From positions 1,364,001 through 1,428,000 of the forward strand of contig NW_027480494.1 of NCBI RefSeq assembly GCF_051401765.1: a DNA stretch of 64,000 nt, read 5' to 3'. The position numbers and the translations under genes were made by a program. Origin of the DNA: Calliopsis andreniformis. Its lineage: Eukaryota > Arthropoda > Insecta > Hymenoptera > Andrenidae. The notes beneath the pieces are model-generated. The model had not been told where the DNA came from. It saw only the letters and a list, made by a program, of their open reading frames with translations, and searched no databases. The number at the start of each line of letters is the position of its first letter. Position 1 is the first letter of the stretch. Of this stretch, positions 12,035-25,715 are shown piece by piece.

Positions 12035-14889
12035 CCATAGCAGCCATAGCCATAGCCATAGCCATAGCAGCCATAGCCATAGCAATAGCAGCCATAGCAA
12101 TAGCCATAGCAGCCATAACCACAGCCATAGCAGCCATAGCCATAGCCATAGCAGCCACAGCCAGAGCCACAGCAGCCGTAGACATAGCCCTAGCCTTGGC
12201 AGCCATAGACATAACCATAGCCATAGCAGCCATAGCCATAGCAATAGCAGCCATATCAATAGCCATAGCAGCCATAACCACAGCCATAGCAGCCATAGCC
12301 ATAGCCATAGCAGCCAGAGCCAGAGCCACAGCAGCCGTAGACATAGCCATAGCCTTAGCAGCCATAGACATAGCCATAGCCATAGCAGCAATAGCCATGG
12401 CCATAGTAGCCAAAGCCATAGCCATAGCAGCCATATCCATAGACATAGCCATAGCAGCCATAGCCATAGCCACAGCCATAGCCATAGCCATAGCAGCCAT
12501 AACCGTAGCCATAGCGACCATAGCCATAGCCATAGCAGCCGTATCCACAGCCATAGTAGCCATAGCCATAGCCATAGCAGCAATAGCCATTGCCATAGCT
12601 GCCATAGCCATGGCCATAGTAGCCAAAGCCATAGTCATAGCAGCCATAGCCATAGACATAGACATAGCCATAGCAGCCATAGCCATAGCCATAGCCATAG
12701 CCATAGCCATAGCAGCCATAGCCATAGCCGTAGCAGCCATAGCCATAGCCATAGCAGCCATAGCAGCCATAGCGATAGCCATAGCAGCCATAGGCATACC
12801 CATAGCAGCCGGAGCCAGAGCCACAGCAGCCGTAGACATAGCCATAGCCTTAGTATCCATAGCCATAACCATAGCCATAGCAGCCATAGCCATAGCCATA
12901 GCAGTCATAGCCATAGCCATAGCCATAACAGCCATAGCCATAGCAGCCATAGCCATAGCCATAGCCATAGCCGTAGCAGCCATAGCCATAGCCATAGCAG
13001 CCATAGCCATAGCCATAGCAGCCATAGCCATAGCCAGAGCAGCCATAGCCAAAGCCATAGCAGCCATAGCCATAGCCATAGCAGCCATAGGCATAGCCAT
13101 ACCCATAGCAGCCATAGCCATAGCCATAGCAGTCATAGCTATAGCCATAGCCATAGCAGCCATAGCCATAGCCATAGCCATAGTAGCCAAAGCCGTAGCC
13201 ATAGCAGCCATAGCCATAGCCATAGCCATAGCAGCCATAGCCATAGCCATAGCGACCATAGCCATAGCCATAGCAGTCATAGCCATAGCCATAGCCATAG
13301 CAGCCATAGCCATAGCCATAGCCATAGCAGCCATAGCCATAGCCATAGCAGCCATAGCCATAGCCATAGCAGACATAGCCACAGCCATAGCAGCCATAGC
13401 CATAGCCATAGCTGCCATAGGCATAGCCATACCCATAGCAGCCATAGACATAGCCATAGCAGCCATAGCCACAGCCATAGCCATAGCAGCCGTATCCATA
13501 GCCATAGCCATAGCAGCCGTATCCACAGCCATAGTAGCCATAGCCATAGCCATAGCAGCCATAACCGTAGCCATAGCAGCCATAGCGATAGCCATAGCAG
13601 CCGTAGGCAGAGCCATAGCAGCCATAGCTATATCCATAGCAGACACACACATAGCCACAGCCATAGCAGCCATAATCATAGCCATAGCCATAGCAGCCAA
13701 TGCCATAGCCATAGCCATAGCAGCTGTAGCCATTGCTAAAACGGCCATAGCCATAGCCACAGCAGCCTTAGCCATAGCCATAGCCATAGCAGACATAGCC
13801 ATAGCCATAGCCATAGCAGCCTTGGCCGTAGCCATAGTCATAGCAGACATAGCCATAGCCATAGCCATAGCAGCCATAGCCATAGTCATAGCAGCCGTAG
13901 CCATAGCAGCCGCAGCCATAGCCATAGCCATAGCAGCCATTGCCATAGCCATTGCAGCCATAACCACAGCCATAGCAGCCATAGCCATAGCCATAGCAGC
14001 CATAGGCATAGCCATAGCAGCCAGAGCCAGAGCCGCAGCAGCCGTAGACATAGCCATAGCCATAGCAGCCATAGCCATAGCCGTAGCAGCCATAGCCATA
14101 GCCATAGCAGCCATAGCAGCCATAGCGATAGCCATAGCAGCCATAGGCATACCCATAGCAGCCGGAGCCAGAGCCACAGCAGCCGTAGACATAGCCATAG
14201 CCTTAGCATCCATAGCCATAACCATAGCCATAGCAGCCATAGCCATAGCCATAGCAGTCATAGCCATAGCCATAGCCATAACAGCCATAGCCATAGCAGC
14301 CATAGCCATAGCCATAGCCATAGCCGTAGCAGCCATAGCCATAGCCATAGCAGCCATAGCCATAGCCATAGCAGCCATAGCCATAGCCAGAGCAGCCATA
14401 GCCAAAGCCATAGCAGCCATAGCCATAGCCATAGCAGCCATAGGCATAGCCATACCCATAGCAGCCATAGCCATAGCCATAGCAGTCATAGCTATAGCCA
14501 TAGCCATAGCAGCCATAGCCATAGCCATAGCCATAGTAGCCAAAGCCGTAGCCATAGCAGCCATAGCCATAGCCATAGCCATAGCAGCCATAGCCATAGC
14601 CATAGCGACCATAGCCATAGCCATAGCAGTCATAGCCATAGCCATAGCCATAGCAGCCATAGCCATAGCCATAGCCATAGCAGCCATAGCCATAGCCATA
14701 GCAGCCATAGCCATAGCCATAGCAGACATAGCCACAGCCATAGCAGCCATAGCCATAGCCATAGCTGCCATAGGCATAGCCATACCCATAGCAGCCATAG
14801 ACATAGCCATAGCAGCCATAGCCACAGCCATAGCCATAGCAGCCGTATCCATAGCCATAGCCATAGCAGCCGTATCCACAGCCATAGTA

Positions 14890-15687
14890 GCCATAGCCAT
14901 AGCCATAGCAGCCATAACCGTAGCCATAGCAGCCATAGCGATAGCCATAGCAGCCGTAGGCAGAGCCATAGCAGCCATAGCTATATCCATAGCAGACACA
15001 CACATAGCCACAGCCATAGCAGCCATAATCATAGCCATAGCCATAGCAGCCAATGCCATAGCCATAGCCATAGCAGCTGTAGCCATTGCTAAAACGGCCA
15101 TAGCCATAGCCACAGCAGCCTTAGCCATAGCCATAGCCATAGCAGACATAGCCATAGCCATAGCCATAGCAGCCTTGGCCGTAGCCATAGTCATAGCAGA
15201 CATAGCCATAGCCATAGCCATAGCAGCCATAGCCATAGTCATAGCAGCCGTAGCCATAGCAGCCGCAGCCATAGCCATAGCCATAGCAGCCATAGCCATA
15301 GCCATAGCAGCCATAACCGTAGCCATAGCAGCCATAGCGATAGCCATAGCAGCCGTAGGCAGAGCCATAGCAGCCATAGCTATATCCATAGCAGACACAC
15401 ACATAGCCACAGCCATAGCAGCCATAATCATAGCCATAGCCATAGCAGCCAATGCCATAGCCATAGCCATAGCAGCTGTAGCCATTGCTAAAACGGCCAT
15501 AGCCATAGCCACAGCAGCCTTAGCCATAGCCATAGCCATAGCAGACATAGCCATAGCCATAGCCATAGCAGCCTTGGCCGTAGCCATAGTCATAGCAGAC
15601 ATAGCCATAGCCATAGCCATAGCAGCCATAGCCATAGTCATAGCAGCCGTAGCCATAGCAGCCGCAGCCATAGCCATAGCCATAGCA
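14890..15687 (+). repeat. 399-bp tandem duplication
   Basis: Two adjacent 399-bp copies each contain the GCGATA, AGGCAGAGCC, ACACACAC, GCTGTAGCC, GCTAAAACGG and CTTGGCCGTAG landmarks. The GCTAAAACGG motif falls at about 15088 and 15487. Copy A of the 7.4-kb repeat has one instance only, so the gain happened after the large duplication. Confidence 0.85.
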
Positions 15688-15892
15688 GCCATTGCCATAG
15701 CCATTGCAGCCATAACCACAGCCATAGCAGCCATAGCCATAGCCATAGCAGCCATAGGCATAGCCATAGCAGCCAGAGCCAGAGCCGCAGCAGCCGTAGA
15801 CATAGCCATAGCCTTAGCATCCATAGCCATAACCATAGCCATAGCAGCCATAGCCATAGCCATAGCCATAGCCGTAGCAGCCATAGCCATAG

Positions 15893-16325
15893 CCATAGCC
15901 ATAGCAGCCATAGCCATAGCCATAGCGGCCATAGCCATAGCCATAGCAGCCATAGCCATAGCCATAGCAGCCATAGCCATAGGCATAGCAGCCATAGCCA
16001 TAGCCATAGCAGCCATAGCCATAGCCATAGCAGTCATAGCCATAGCCATAGCCATAACAGCCATAGCCATGGCAGCCATAGTCATAGCCACAGCCATAGC
16101 CATAGCAGCCATAGCCATAGCCATAGCGGCCATAGCCATAGCCATAGCAGCCATAGCCATAGCCATAGCAGCCATAGCCATAGGCATAGCAGCCATAGCC
16201 ATAGCCAAAGCAGCCATAGCCATAGCCATAGCAGTCATAGCCATAGCCATAGCCATAACAGCCATAGCCATGGCAGCCATAGTCATAGCCACAGCCATAG
16301 CCATAGCAGCCATAGCCATAGCCAT
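15893..16325 (+). repeat. 201-bp tandem duplication
   Basis: Offset 201 bp: GCGGCC at 15925 and 16126, AGGCATAGC at 15981 and 16182, and a GGCAGCCATAGTC stretch at about 16071 and 16272. One substitution (AGCCAAAGC near 16204) separates the copies. Confidence 0.8.
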
Positions 16326-18886
16326 AGCAGCCATAGCCATAGCCATAGCGGCCATAGCCATAGCCATAGCAGTCATAGCCATAGCCATAGCCATAGCAGC
16401 CATAGCCATAGCCATAGCCATAGCAGCCATAGCCACAGCCATAGCAGCCATAGCCATAGCCATAGCAGACATAGCCACAGCCATAGCAGCCATAGCCATA
16501 GCCATAGCTGCCATAGGCATAGCCATACCCATAGCAGCCATAGACATAGCCATAGCAGCCATAGCCACAGCCATAGCCATAGCAGCCGTATCCATAGCCA
16601 TAGCCATAGCAGCCGTATCCACAGCCATAGTAGCCATAGCCATAGCCATAGCAGCCTTAACCGTAGCCATAGTAGCCATAGCGATAGCCATAGCAACCGT
16701 AGGCAGAGCCATAGCAGCCATAGCTATATCCATAGCAGACACACACATAGCCACAGCCATAGCAGCCATAATCATAGCCATAGCCATAGCAGCCAATGCC
16801 ATAGCCATAGCCATAGCAGCTGTAGCCATTGCCAAAGCGGCCATAGCCGTAGCCACAGCAGCCTTAGCCATAGCCATAGCCATAGCAGACATAGCCATAG
16901 CCATAGCAGCCAGAGCCAGAGCCGCAGCAGCCGTAGACATAGCCACAGCCTTAGCAGCCATAGACACAACCATAGCCATAGCAGCAATAGACATTGCCAT
17001 AGCTGCCATAGCCATGGCCATAGTAGCCAAAGCCATAGTCATAGCAGCCATAGCCATAGACATAGACATAGCCATAGCAGCCATAGCCATAGCCATAGCC
17101 ATAGCCATAGCCATAGCAGCCATAGCCATAGCCGTAGCAGCCATAGCCATAGCCATAGCAGCCATAGCAGCCATAGCGATAGCCATAGCAGCCATAGGCA
17201 TACCCATAGCAGCCGGAGCCAGAGCCACAGCAGCCGTAGACATAGCCATAGCCTTAGCATCCATAGCCATAACCATAGCCATAGCAGCCATAGCCATAGC
17301 CATAGCAGTCATAGCCATAGCGATAGCCATAACAGCCATAGCCATAGCAGCCACAGCCATAGCCATAGCCATAGCCGTAGCAGCCATAGCCATAGCCATA
17401 GCAGCCATAGCCATAGCCATAGCAGCCATAGCCATAGCCAGAGCAGCCATAGCCAAAGCCATAGCAGCCATAGCCATAGCCATAGCAGCCATAGGCATAG
17501 CCATACCCATAGCAGCCATAGCCATAGCCATAGCAGTCATAGCTATAGCCATAGCCATAGCAGCCATAGCCATAGCCATAGCCATAGCAGCCATAGCCAT
17601 AGCCATTGCAGCCATAGCCATAGCCATACCCATAGCAGCCATAGCCATAGCCGTCATAGCCATAGCCATTAGCCATAGCAGCCATAGCCATAGCCATAGC
17701 CATAGCAGCCATAGCCATAGCAATAGCAGCCATAGCAATAGCCATAGCAGCCATAACCACAGCCATAGCAGCCATAGCCATAGCCATAGCAGCCACAGCC
17801 AGAGCCACAGCAGCCGTAGACATAGCCCTAGCCTTGGCAGCCATAGACATAACCATAGCCATAGCAGCCATAGCCATAGCAATAGCAGCCATATCAATAG
17901 CCATAGCAGCCATAACCACAGCCATAGCAGCCATAGCCATAGCCATAGCAGCCAGAGCCAGAGCCACAGCAGCCGTAGACATAGCCATAGCCTTAGCAGC
18001 CATAGACATAGCCATAGCCATAGCAGCAATAGCCATGGCCATAGTAGCCAAAGCCATAGCCATAGCAGCCATATCCATAGACATAGCCATAGCAGCCATA
18101 GCCATAGCCACAGCCATAGCCATAGCAATAGCAGCCATAACCGTAGCCATAGCGACCATAGCCATAGCCATAGCAGCCGTATCCACAGCCATAGTAGCCA
18201 TAGCCATAGCCATAGCAGCAATAGCCATTGCCATAGCTGCCATAGCCATGGCCATAGTAGCCAAAGCCATAGTCATAGCAGCCATAGCCATAGACATAGA
18301 CATAGCCATAGCAGCCATAGCCATAGCCATAGCCATAGCCATAGCCATAGCAGCCATAGCCATAGCCGTAGCAGCCATAGCCATAGCCATAGCAGCCATA
18401 GCAGCCATAGCGATAGCCATAGCAGCCATAGGCATACCCATAGCAGCCGGAGCCAGAGCCACAGCAGCCGTAGACATAGCCATAGCCTTAGCATCCATAG
18501 CCATAACCATAGCCATAGCAGCCATAGCCATAGCCATAGCAGTCATAGCCATAGCCATAGCCATAACAGCCATAGCCATAGCAGCCATAGCCATAGCCAT
18601 AGCCATAGCCGTAGCAGCCATAGCCATAGCCATAGCAGCCATAGCCATAGCCATAGCAGCCATAGCCATAGCCAGAGCAGCCATAGCCAAAGCCATAGCA
18701 GCCATAGCCATAGCCATAGCAGCCATAGGCATAGCCATACCCATAGCAGCCATAGCCATAGCCATAGCAGTCATAGCTATAGCCATAGCCATAGCAGCCA
18801 TAGCCATAGCCATAGCCATAGTAGCCAAAGCCGTAGCCATAGCAGCCATAGCCATAGCCATAGCCATAGCAGCCATAGCCATAGCC
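16312..18886 (+). repeat. Partial third copy of the 7.4-kb repeat
   Basis: This segment matches about 10674-13248 of copy B at a constant offset of 5638 bp (GCGGCC at 10711 and 16349; ACACAC near 11099 and 16737; GCCATTA at 12029 and 17667). The constant offset means no net indel over about 2.6 kb, so this is a recent copy. It stops where copy B continues with GCGACC but this copy runs into a GCCGTC-GCCATTA junction at about 18886-18906. Confidence 0.85.
17667..17672 (+). other. Insertion site 4
   Basis: 5638 bp after site 3; counterpart in the partial third copy. Confidence 0.95.
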
Positions 18887-18900
18887 GTCATAGCCATAGC

Positions 18901-18906
18901 CATTAG
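18901..18906 (+). other. Insertion site 5
   Basis: 1234 bp after site 4; lies at the right-hand junction of the partial third copy. Confidence 0.95.
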
Positions 18907-19179
18907 CCATAGCAGCCATAGCCATAGCCATAGCCATAGCAGCCATAGGCATAGCCATACCCATAGCAGCCATAGCCATAGCCATAGCAGTCATAGCCAT
19001 AGACATAGCCATAGCAGCCATAGCCATAGCCATAGCAGACAAAACCACAGCCATAGCAGCCATAGCCACAGCCATAGCAGCCATAGCCACAGCCATAGCA
19101 GCCAGAGCCAGAGCCACAGCAGCCGTAGACATAGCCATAGCCCTAGCAGCCATAGAAATATCCATAACCGTAGTAGCCA

Positions 19180-20048
19180 AAGCCGTAGCCATAGCAGCCA
19201 TAGCCATAGCCATAGCCATAGCAGCCATAGCCATAGCCATAGCGACCATAGCCATAGCCATAGCAGTCATAGCCATAGCCATAGCCATAGCAGCCATAGC
19301 CATAGCCATAGCCATAGCAGCCATAGCCATAGCCATAGCAGCCATAGCCATAGCCATAGCAGACATAGCCACAGCCATAGCAGCCATAGCCATAGCCATA
19401 GCTGCCATAGGCATAGCCATACCCATAGCAGCCATAGACATAGCCATAGCAGCCATAGCCACAGCCATAGCCATAGCAGCCGTATCCATAGCCATAGCCA
19501 TAGCAGCCGTATCCACAGCCATAGTAGCCATAGCCATAGCCATAGCAGCCATAACCGTAGCCATAGCAGCCATAGCGATAGCCATAGCAGCCGTAGGCAG
19601 AGCCATAGCAGCCATAGCTATATCCATAGCAGACACACACATAGCCACAGCCATAGCAGCCATAATCATAGCCATAGCCATAGCAGCCAATGCCATAGCC
19701 ATAGCCATAGCAGCTGTAGCCATTGCCAAAACGGCCATAGCCATAGCCACAGCAGCCTTAGCCATAGACATAGCCATAGCAGACATAGCCATAGCCATAG
19801 CCATAGCAGCCTTGGCCGTAGCCATAGTCATAGCAGACATAGCCATAGCCATAGCCATAGCAGCCATAGCCATAGTCATAGCAGCCGTAGCCATAGCAGC
19901 CGCAGCCATAGCCATAGCCATAGCAGCCACTGCCATAGCCATTGCAGCCATAACCACAGCCATAGCAGCCATATCCATAGCCATAGCAGCCATAGGCATA
20001 GCCATAGCAGCCAGAGCCAGAGCCGCAGCAGCCGTAGACATAGCCATA
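19180..20048 (+). repeat. Dispersed copy of 13190-14058
   Basis: The order of landmarks is the same as in copy B at a constant offset of 5990 bp (ACACACAC at about 13641 and 19631; CTTGGCCGTAG at about 13821 and 19811). Differences include GCCAAAACGG here instead of GCTAAAACGG and a CCACTGCC variant at about 19926. The match ends near 20048, where this copy continues CTTAGCAGCC. Confidence 0.75.
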
Positions 20049-21299
20049 GCCTTAGCAGCCATAGACATAACCATAGCCATAGCAGCAATAGCCATTGCCA
20101 TAGCTGCCATAGCCATGGCCATAGTAGCCATAGCCATAGCCATAGCCATAGCAGCCATAGCCATAGCAATAGCAGCCATAGCAATAGCCATAGCCATAGC
20201 CATAGCCATAGCAGCCATAGCCATAGCCGTAGCAGCCATAGCCATAGCCATAGCAGCCATAGCAGCCATAGCGATAGCCATAGCAGCCATAGGCATACCC
20301 ATAGCAGCCGGAGCCAGAGCCACAGCAGCCGTAGACATAGCCATAGCCTTAGCATCCATAGCCATAACCATAGCCATAGCAGCCATAGCCATAGCCATAG
20401 CAGTCATAGCCATAGCCATAGCCAAAACAGCCATAGCGATAGCCATAGCAGCCATAGGCATACCCATAGCTGCCGGAGCCAGAGCCACAGCAGTCGTAGA
20501 CATAGCCATAACCTTAGCAGCCATAGCCATAACCATAGCCATAGCAGCCATATCCATAGCCATAGCAGCCATACCAATGGCCATAGTAGCCAAAGCCGTA
20601 GCCATAGCAGCCATAGCCATAGCCATAGCCATAGCAGCCATAGCCATAGCCATAGCGGCCATAGCCATAGCCATAGCAGTCATAGCCATAGCCATAGCCA
20701 TAGCAGCCATAGCCATAGCCATAGCCATAGCAGCCATAGCCATAGCCATAGCAGCCATAGCCATAGCCATAGCAGACATAGCCACAGCCATAGCAGCCAT
20801 AGCCATAGCCATAGCTGCCATAGGCATAGCCATACCCATAGCAGCCATAGACATAGCCATAGCAGCCATAGCCACAGCCATAGCCATAGCAGCCGTATCC
20901 ATAGCCATAGCCATAGCAGCCGTATCCACAGCCATAGTAGCCATAGCCATAGCCATAGCAGCCATAACCGTAGCCATAGCAGCCATAGCGATAGCCATAG
21001 CAGCCGTAGGCAGAGCCATAGCAGCCATAGCTATATCCATAGCAGACACACACATAGCCACAGCCATAGCAGCCATAATCATAGCCATAGCCATAGCAGC
21101 CAATGCTATAGCCATAGCCATAGCAGCTGTAGCCATTGCCAAAACGGCCATAGCCATAGCCACAGCAGCCTTAGCCATAGCCATAGCCATAGCAGACATA
21201 GCCATAGCCATAGCCATAGCAGCCTTGGCCGTAGCCATAGTCATAGCAGACATAGCCATAGCCATAGCCATATTAGCCATAGCCATAGCCATAGCAGCC
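20049..21299 (+). repeat. Repeat mosaic without a clean block match
   Basis: This stretch has ordinary units with a GCCGGAGCC landmark near 20306 and 20473, ACCAATGG near 20571, ACACACAC near 21046 and GCCAAAACGG near 21136. The order resembles parts of copies A and B with internal losses, including CAGTCGTAG at about 20492 and a TATTAGCC variant at about 21270. There is no gene. Confidence 0.6.
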
Positions 21300-24200
21300 G
21301 TAGCCATAGCAGCCGCAGCCATAGCCATAGCCATAGCAGCCATTGCCATAGCCATTGCAGCCATAACCACAGCCATAGCAGCCATAGCCATAGCCATAGC
21401 AGCCATAGGCATAGCCATAGCAGCCAGAGCCAGAGCCGCAGCAGCCGTAGACATAGCCATAGCCTTAGCAGCCATAGACATAACCATAGCCATAGCAGCA
21501 ATAGCCATTGCCATAGCTGCCATAGCCATGGCCATAGTAGCCAAAGCCATAGTCATAGCAGCCATAGCCATAGACATAGACATAGCCATAGCAGCCATAG
21601 CCATAGCCATAGCCATAGCCATAGCCATAGCAGCCATAGCCATAGCCGTAGCAGTCATAGCCATAGCCATAGCCATAGCAGCCATAGCAGCCATAGCGAT
21701 AGCCATAGCAGCCATAGGCATACCCATAGCAGCCGGAGCCAGAGCCACAGCAGCCGTAGACATAGCCATAGCCTCAGCATCCATAGCCATAGCCATAGCA
21801 GTCATAGCTATAGCCATAGCCATGGCAGCCATAGTCATAGCCACAGCCATAGCCATAGCAGCCATAGCCATAGCCATAGCAGCCATACCCATAGCCATAG
21901 CAGCCATAGCGATAGCCATAGCAGCCATAGGCATACCCATAGCTGCCGGAGCCAGAGCCACAGCAGCCGTAGACATAGCCATAACCTTAGCAGCCATAGC
22001 CATAACCATAGCCATAGCAGCCATATCCATACCCATAGCAGCCATACCAATGGCCATAGTAGCCAAAGCCGTAGCCATAGCAGCCATAGCCATAGCCATA
22101 GCCATAGCCATAGCAGCCATAGCCATAGCCATAGCGGCCATAGCCAGAGCCATAGCAGTCATAGCCATAGCCATAGCCATAGCAGCCATAGCCATAGCCA
22201 TAGCCATAGCAGCCATAGCAGCCATAGCCATAGCCATAGCAGACATAGCCACAGCCATAGCAGCCATAGCCATAGCCATAGCTGCCATAGGCATAGCCAT
22301 ACCCATAGCAGCCATAGACATAGCCATAGCAGCCATAGCCACAGCCATAGCCATAGCAGCCGTATCCATAGCCATAGCCATAGCAGCCGTATCCACTGCC
22401 ATAGTAGCCATAGCCATAGCCATAGCAGCCATAACCGTAGCCATAGCAGCCATAGCGATAGCCATAGCAGCCGTAGGCAGAGCCATAGCAGCCATAGCTA
22501 TATCCATAGCAGACACACACATAGCCACAGCCATAGGCATAGCCAGAGCAGCCAGAGCCAGAGCCGCAGCAGCCATAGACATAACCATAGCCATAGCAGC
22601 AATAGCCATTGCCATAGCTGCCATAGCCATGGCCATAGTAGCCAAAGCCATAGTCATAGCAGCCATAGCCATAGACATAGACATAGCCATAGCAGCCATA
22701 GCCATAGCCATACCCATAGCCATAGCAATAGCAGCCATAGCCATAGCCGTAGCAGCCATAGCCATAGCCATAGCAGCCATAGCAGCCATAGCGATAGCCA
22801 TAGCAGCCATAGGCATACCCATAGCAGCCGGAGCCAGAGCCACAGCAGCCGTAGACATAGCCATAGCCTTAGCATCCATAGCCATAACCATAGCCATAGC
22901 AGCCATAGCCATAGCCATAGCAGTCATAGCCATAGCCATAGCCATAACAGCCATAGCCATAGCAGCCATAGACATAGCCATAGCCATAGCCGTAGCAGCC
23001 ATAGCCATAGCCATAGCAGCCATAGCCATAGCCATAGCAGCCATAGCCATAGCCAGAGCAGCCATAGCCAAAGCCATAGCAGCCATAGCCATAGCCATAG
23101 CAGCCATAGGCATAGACATACCCATAGCAGCCATAGCCATAGCCATAGCAGTCATAGCTATAGCCATAGCCATAGCAGCCATAGCCATAGCCATAGCCAT
23201 AGCAGCCGCAGCCATAGCCATAGCCATAGCAGCCATGGCCATAGCCATTGCAGCCATAACCACAGCCATAGCAGCCATAGCCATAGCCATAGCAGCCATA
23301 GGCATAGCCATAGCAGCCAGAGCCAGAGCCGCAGCAGCCGTAGACATAGCCATAGCCTTAGCAGCCATAGACATAACCATAGCCATAGCAGCAATAGCCA
23401 TTGCCATAGCTGCCATAGCCATGGCCATAGTAGCCAAAGCCATAGTCATAGCAGCCATAGCCATAGACATAGACATAGCCATAGCAGCCATAGCCATAGC
23501 CATAGCCATAGCCATAGCCATAGCAGCCATAGCCATAGCCGTAGCAGTCATAGCCATAGCCATAGCCATAGCAGCCATAGCAGCCATAGCGATAGCCATA
23601 GCAGCCATAGGCATACCCATAGCAGCCGGAGCCAGAGCCACAGCAGCCGTAGACATAGCCATAGCCTCAGCATCCATAGCCATAGCCATAGCAGTCATAG
23701 CTATAGCCATAGCCATGGCAGCCATAGTCATAGCCACAGCCATAGCCATAGCAGCCATAGCCATAGCCATAGCAGCCATACCCATAGCCATAGCAGCCAT
23801 AGCGATAGCCATAGCAGCCATAGGCATACCCATAGCTGCCGGAGCCAGAGCCACAGCAGCCGTAGACATAGCCATAACCTTAGCAGCCATAGCCATAACC
23901 ATAGCCATAGCAGCCATATCCATACCCATAGCAGCCATACCAATGGCCATAGTAGCCAAAGCCGTAGCCATAGCAGCCATAGCCATAGCCATAGCCATAG
24001 CCATAGCAGCCATAGCCATAGCCATAGCGGCCATAGCCAGAGCCATAGCAGTCATAGCCATAGCCATAGCCATAGCAGCCATAGCCATAGCCATAGCCAT
24101 AGCAGCCATAGCAGCCATAGCCATAGCCATAGCAGACATAGCCACAGCCATAGCAGCCATAGCCATAGCCATAGCTGCCATAGGCATAGCCATACCCATA

Positions 24201-25090
24201 GCAGCCATAGACATAGCCATAGCAGCCATAGCCACAGCCATAGCCATAGCAGCCGTATCCATAGCCATAGCCATAGCAGCCGTATCCACTGCCATAGTAG
24301 CCATAGCCATAGCCATAGCAGCCATAACCGTAGCCATAGCAGCCATAGCGATAGCCATAGCAGCCGTAGGCAGAGCCATAGCAGCCATAGCTATATCCAT
24401 AGCAGACACACACATAGCCACAGCCATAGGCATAGCCAGAGCAGCCAGAGCCAGAGCCGCAGCAGCCATAGACATAACCATAGCCATAGCAGCAATAGCC
24501 ATTGCCATAGCTGCCATAGCCATGGCCATAGTAGCCAAAGCCATAGTCATAGCAGCCATAGCCATAGACATAGACATAGCCATAGCAGCCATAGCCATAG
24601 CCATACCCATAGCCATAGCAATAGCAGCCATAGCCATAGCCGTAGCAGCCATAGCCATAGCCATAGCAGCCATAGCAGCCATAGCGATAGCCATAGCAGC
24701 CATAGGCATACCCATAGCAGCCGGAGCCAGAGCCACAGCAGCCGTAGACATAGCCATAGCCTTAGCATCCATAGCCATAACCATAGCCATAGCAGCCATA
24801 GCCATAGCCATAGCAGTCATAGCCATAGCCATAGCCATAACAGCCATAGCCATAGCAGCCATAGACATAGCCATAGCCATAGCCGTAGCAGCCATAGCCA
24901 TAGCCATAGCAGCCATAGCCATAGCCATAGCAGCCATAGCCATAGCCAGAGCAGCCATAGCCAAAGCCATAGCAGCCATAGCCATAGCCATAGCAGCCAT
25001 AGGCATAGACATACCCATAGCAGCCATAGCCATAGCCATAGCAGTCATAGCTATAGCCATAGCCATAGCAGCCATAGCCATAGCCATAGC
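21300..25090 (+). repeat. 1,893-bp tandem duplication
   Basis: Two adjacent copies, about 21300-23192 and 23193-25090, match at a constant offset of 1893 bp. Shared landmarks include GCCTCAGCATCC, GGCAGCCATAGTC, a CCATACCCATAGC variant, CCACTGCCATAG, ACACACAC and a CATAGGCATAGCCAGAG stretch. Near-identity includes rare variants such as CCACTGCC (about 22394 and 24287), so the event is recent. One visible difference is CATTGCC versus CATGGCC near 21342 and 23235. Neither copy contains a GCCATTA insertion, and the length is a multiple of three. Confidence 0.9.
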
Positions 25091-25153
25091 CATAGCAGCC
25101 ATAGCCATAGCCATACCCATAGCAGCCATGGCCATAGCCGTCATAGCCATAGC

Positions 25154-25159
25154 CATTAG
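25154..25159 (+). other. Insertion site 6
   Basis: 6253 bp after site 5; just beyond the 1,893-bp duplication. Confidence 0.95.
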
Positions 25160-25715
25160 CCATAGCAGCCATAGCCATAGCCATAGCCATAGCAGCTATA
25201 GGCATAGCCATACCCATAGCAGCCATAGCCATAGCCATAGCAGTCATAGCCATAGACATAGCCATAGCAGCCATAGCCATAGCCATAGCCATAGCAGACA
25301 TAGCCATAGCCATAGCAGCCATAGCCATTGCCATACCCATAGCAGCCATAGCCATAGCCATAGCAGTCATGGCCATAGCCATAGACAAGGCAGCCATAAT
25401 CATAGCCACAGCCATAGCAGCCATAGCCATAACCATAGCAGCCATAGACATAGCCATAGCAGACAAAACCACAGCCATAGCAGCCATAGCCATAGCCATA
25501 GCAGCCATAGCCATAGCCATAGCAGCCAGAGCCAGAGCCACTGCAGCCGTAGACATAGCCATAGCCTTAGCAGCCATAGAAATATCCATAACCATAGCAG
25601 CCATAGCCATAGCCACAGCAGCCACAGCCATGGCCATAGTAGCAAAAGCCATAGCCATAGCATCCATAGTCAAAGACATAGCCATAGCAGCCAGAGCCAT
25701 AGCCATAGCCATAGC

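Larger units (their letters stand above)
8334..15970 (+). repeat. Higher-order repeat, copy B (about 7.6 kb)
   Basis: This is the second copy of the 885-8333 block, directly abutting it in the same orientation. It keeps the single GCCATTA insertion at 12029 and the full order of ACACAC, GCCGGAGCC, ACCAATGG and CCTTAGCATCC landmarks. It differs by a 54-bp deletion near 9680, a 6-bp deletion near 10320, absence of the 159-bp duplication, a 399-bp tandem gain near 14890-15687, and scattered substitutions such as GTCATTGC at 9578 and CTTAGTATCC at 12849. Adjacency and shared end points indicate unequal exchange. Confidence 0.88.
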
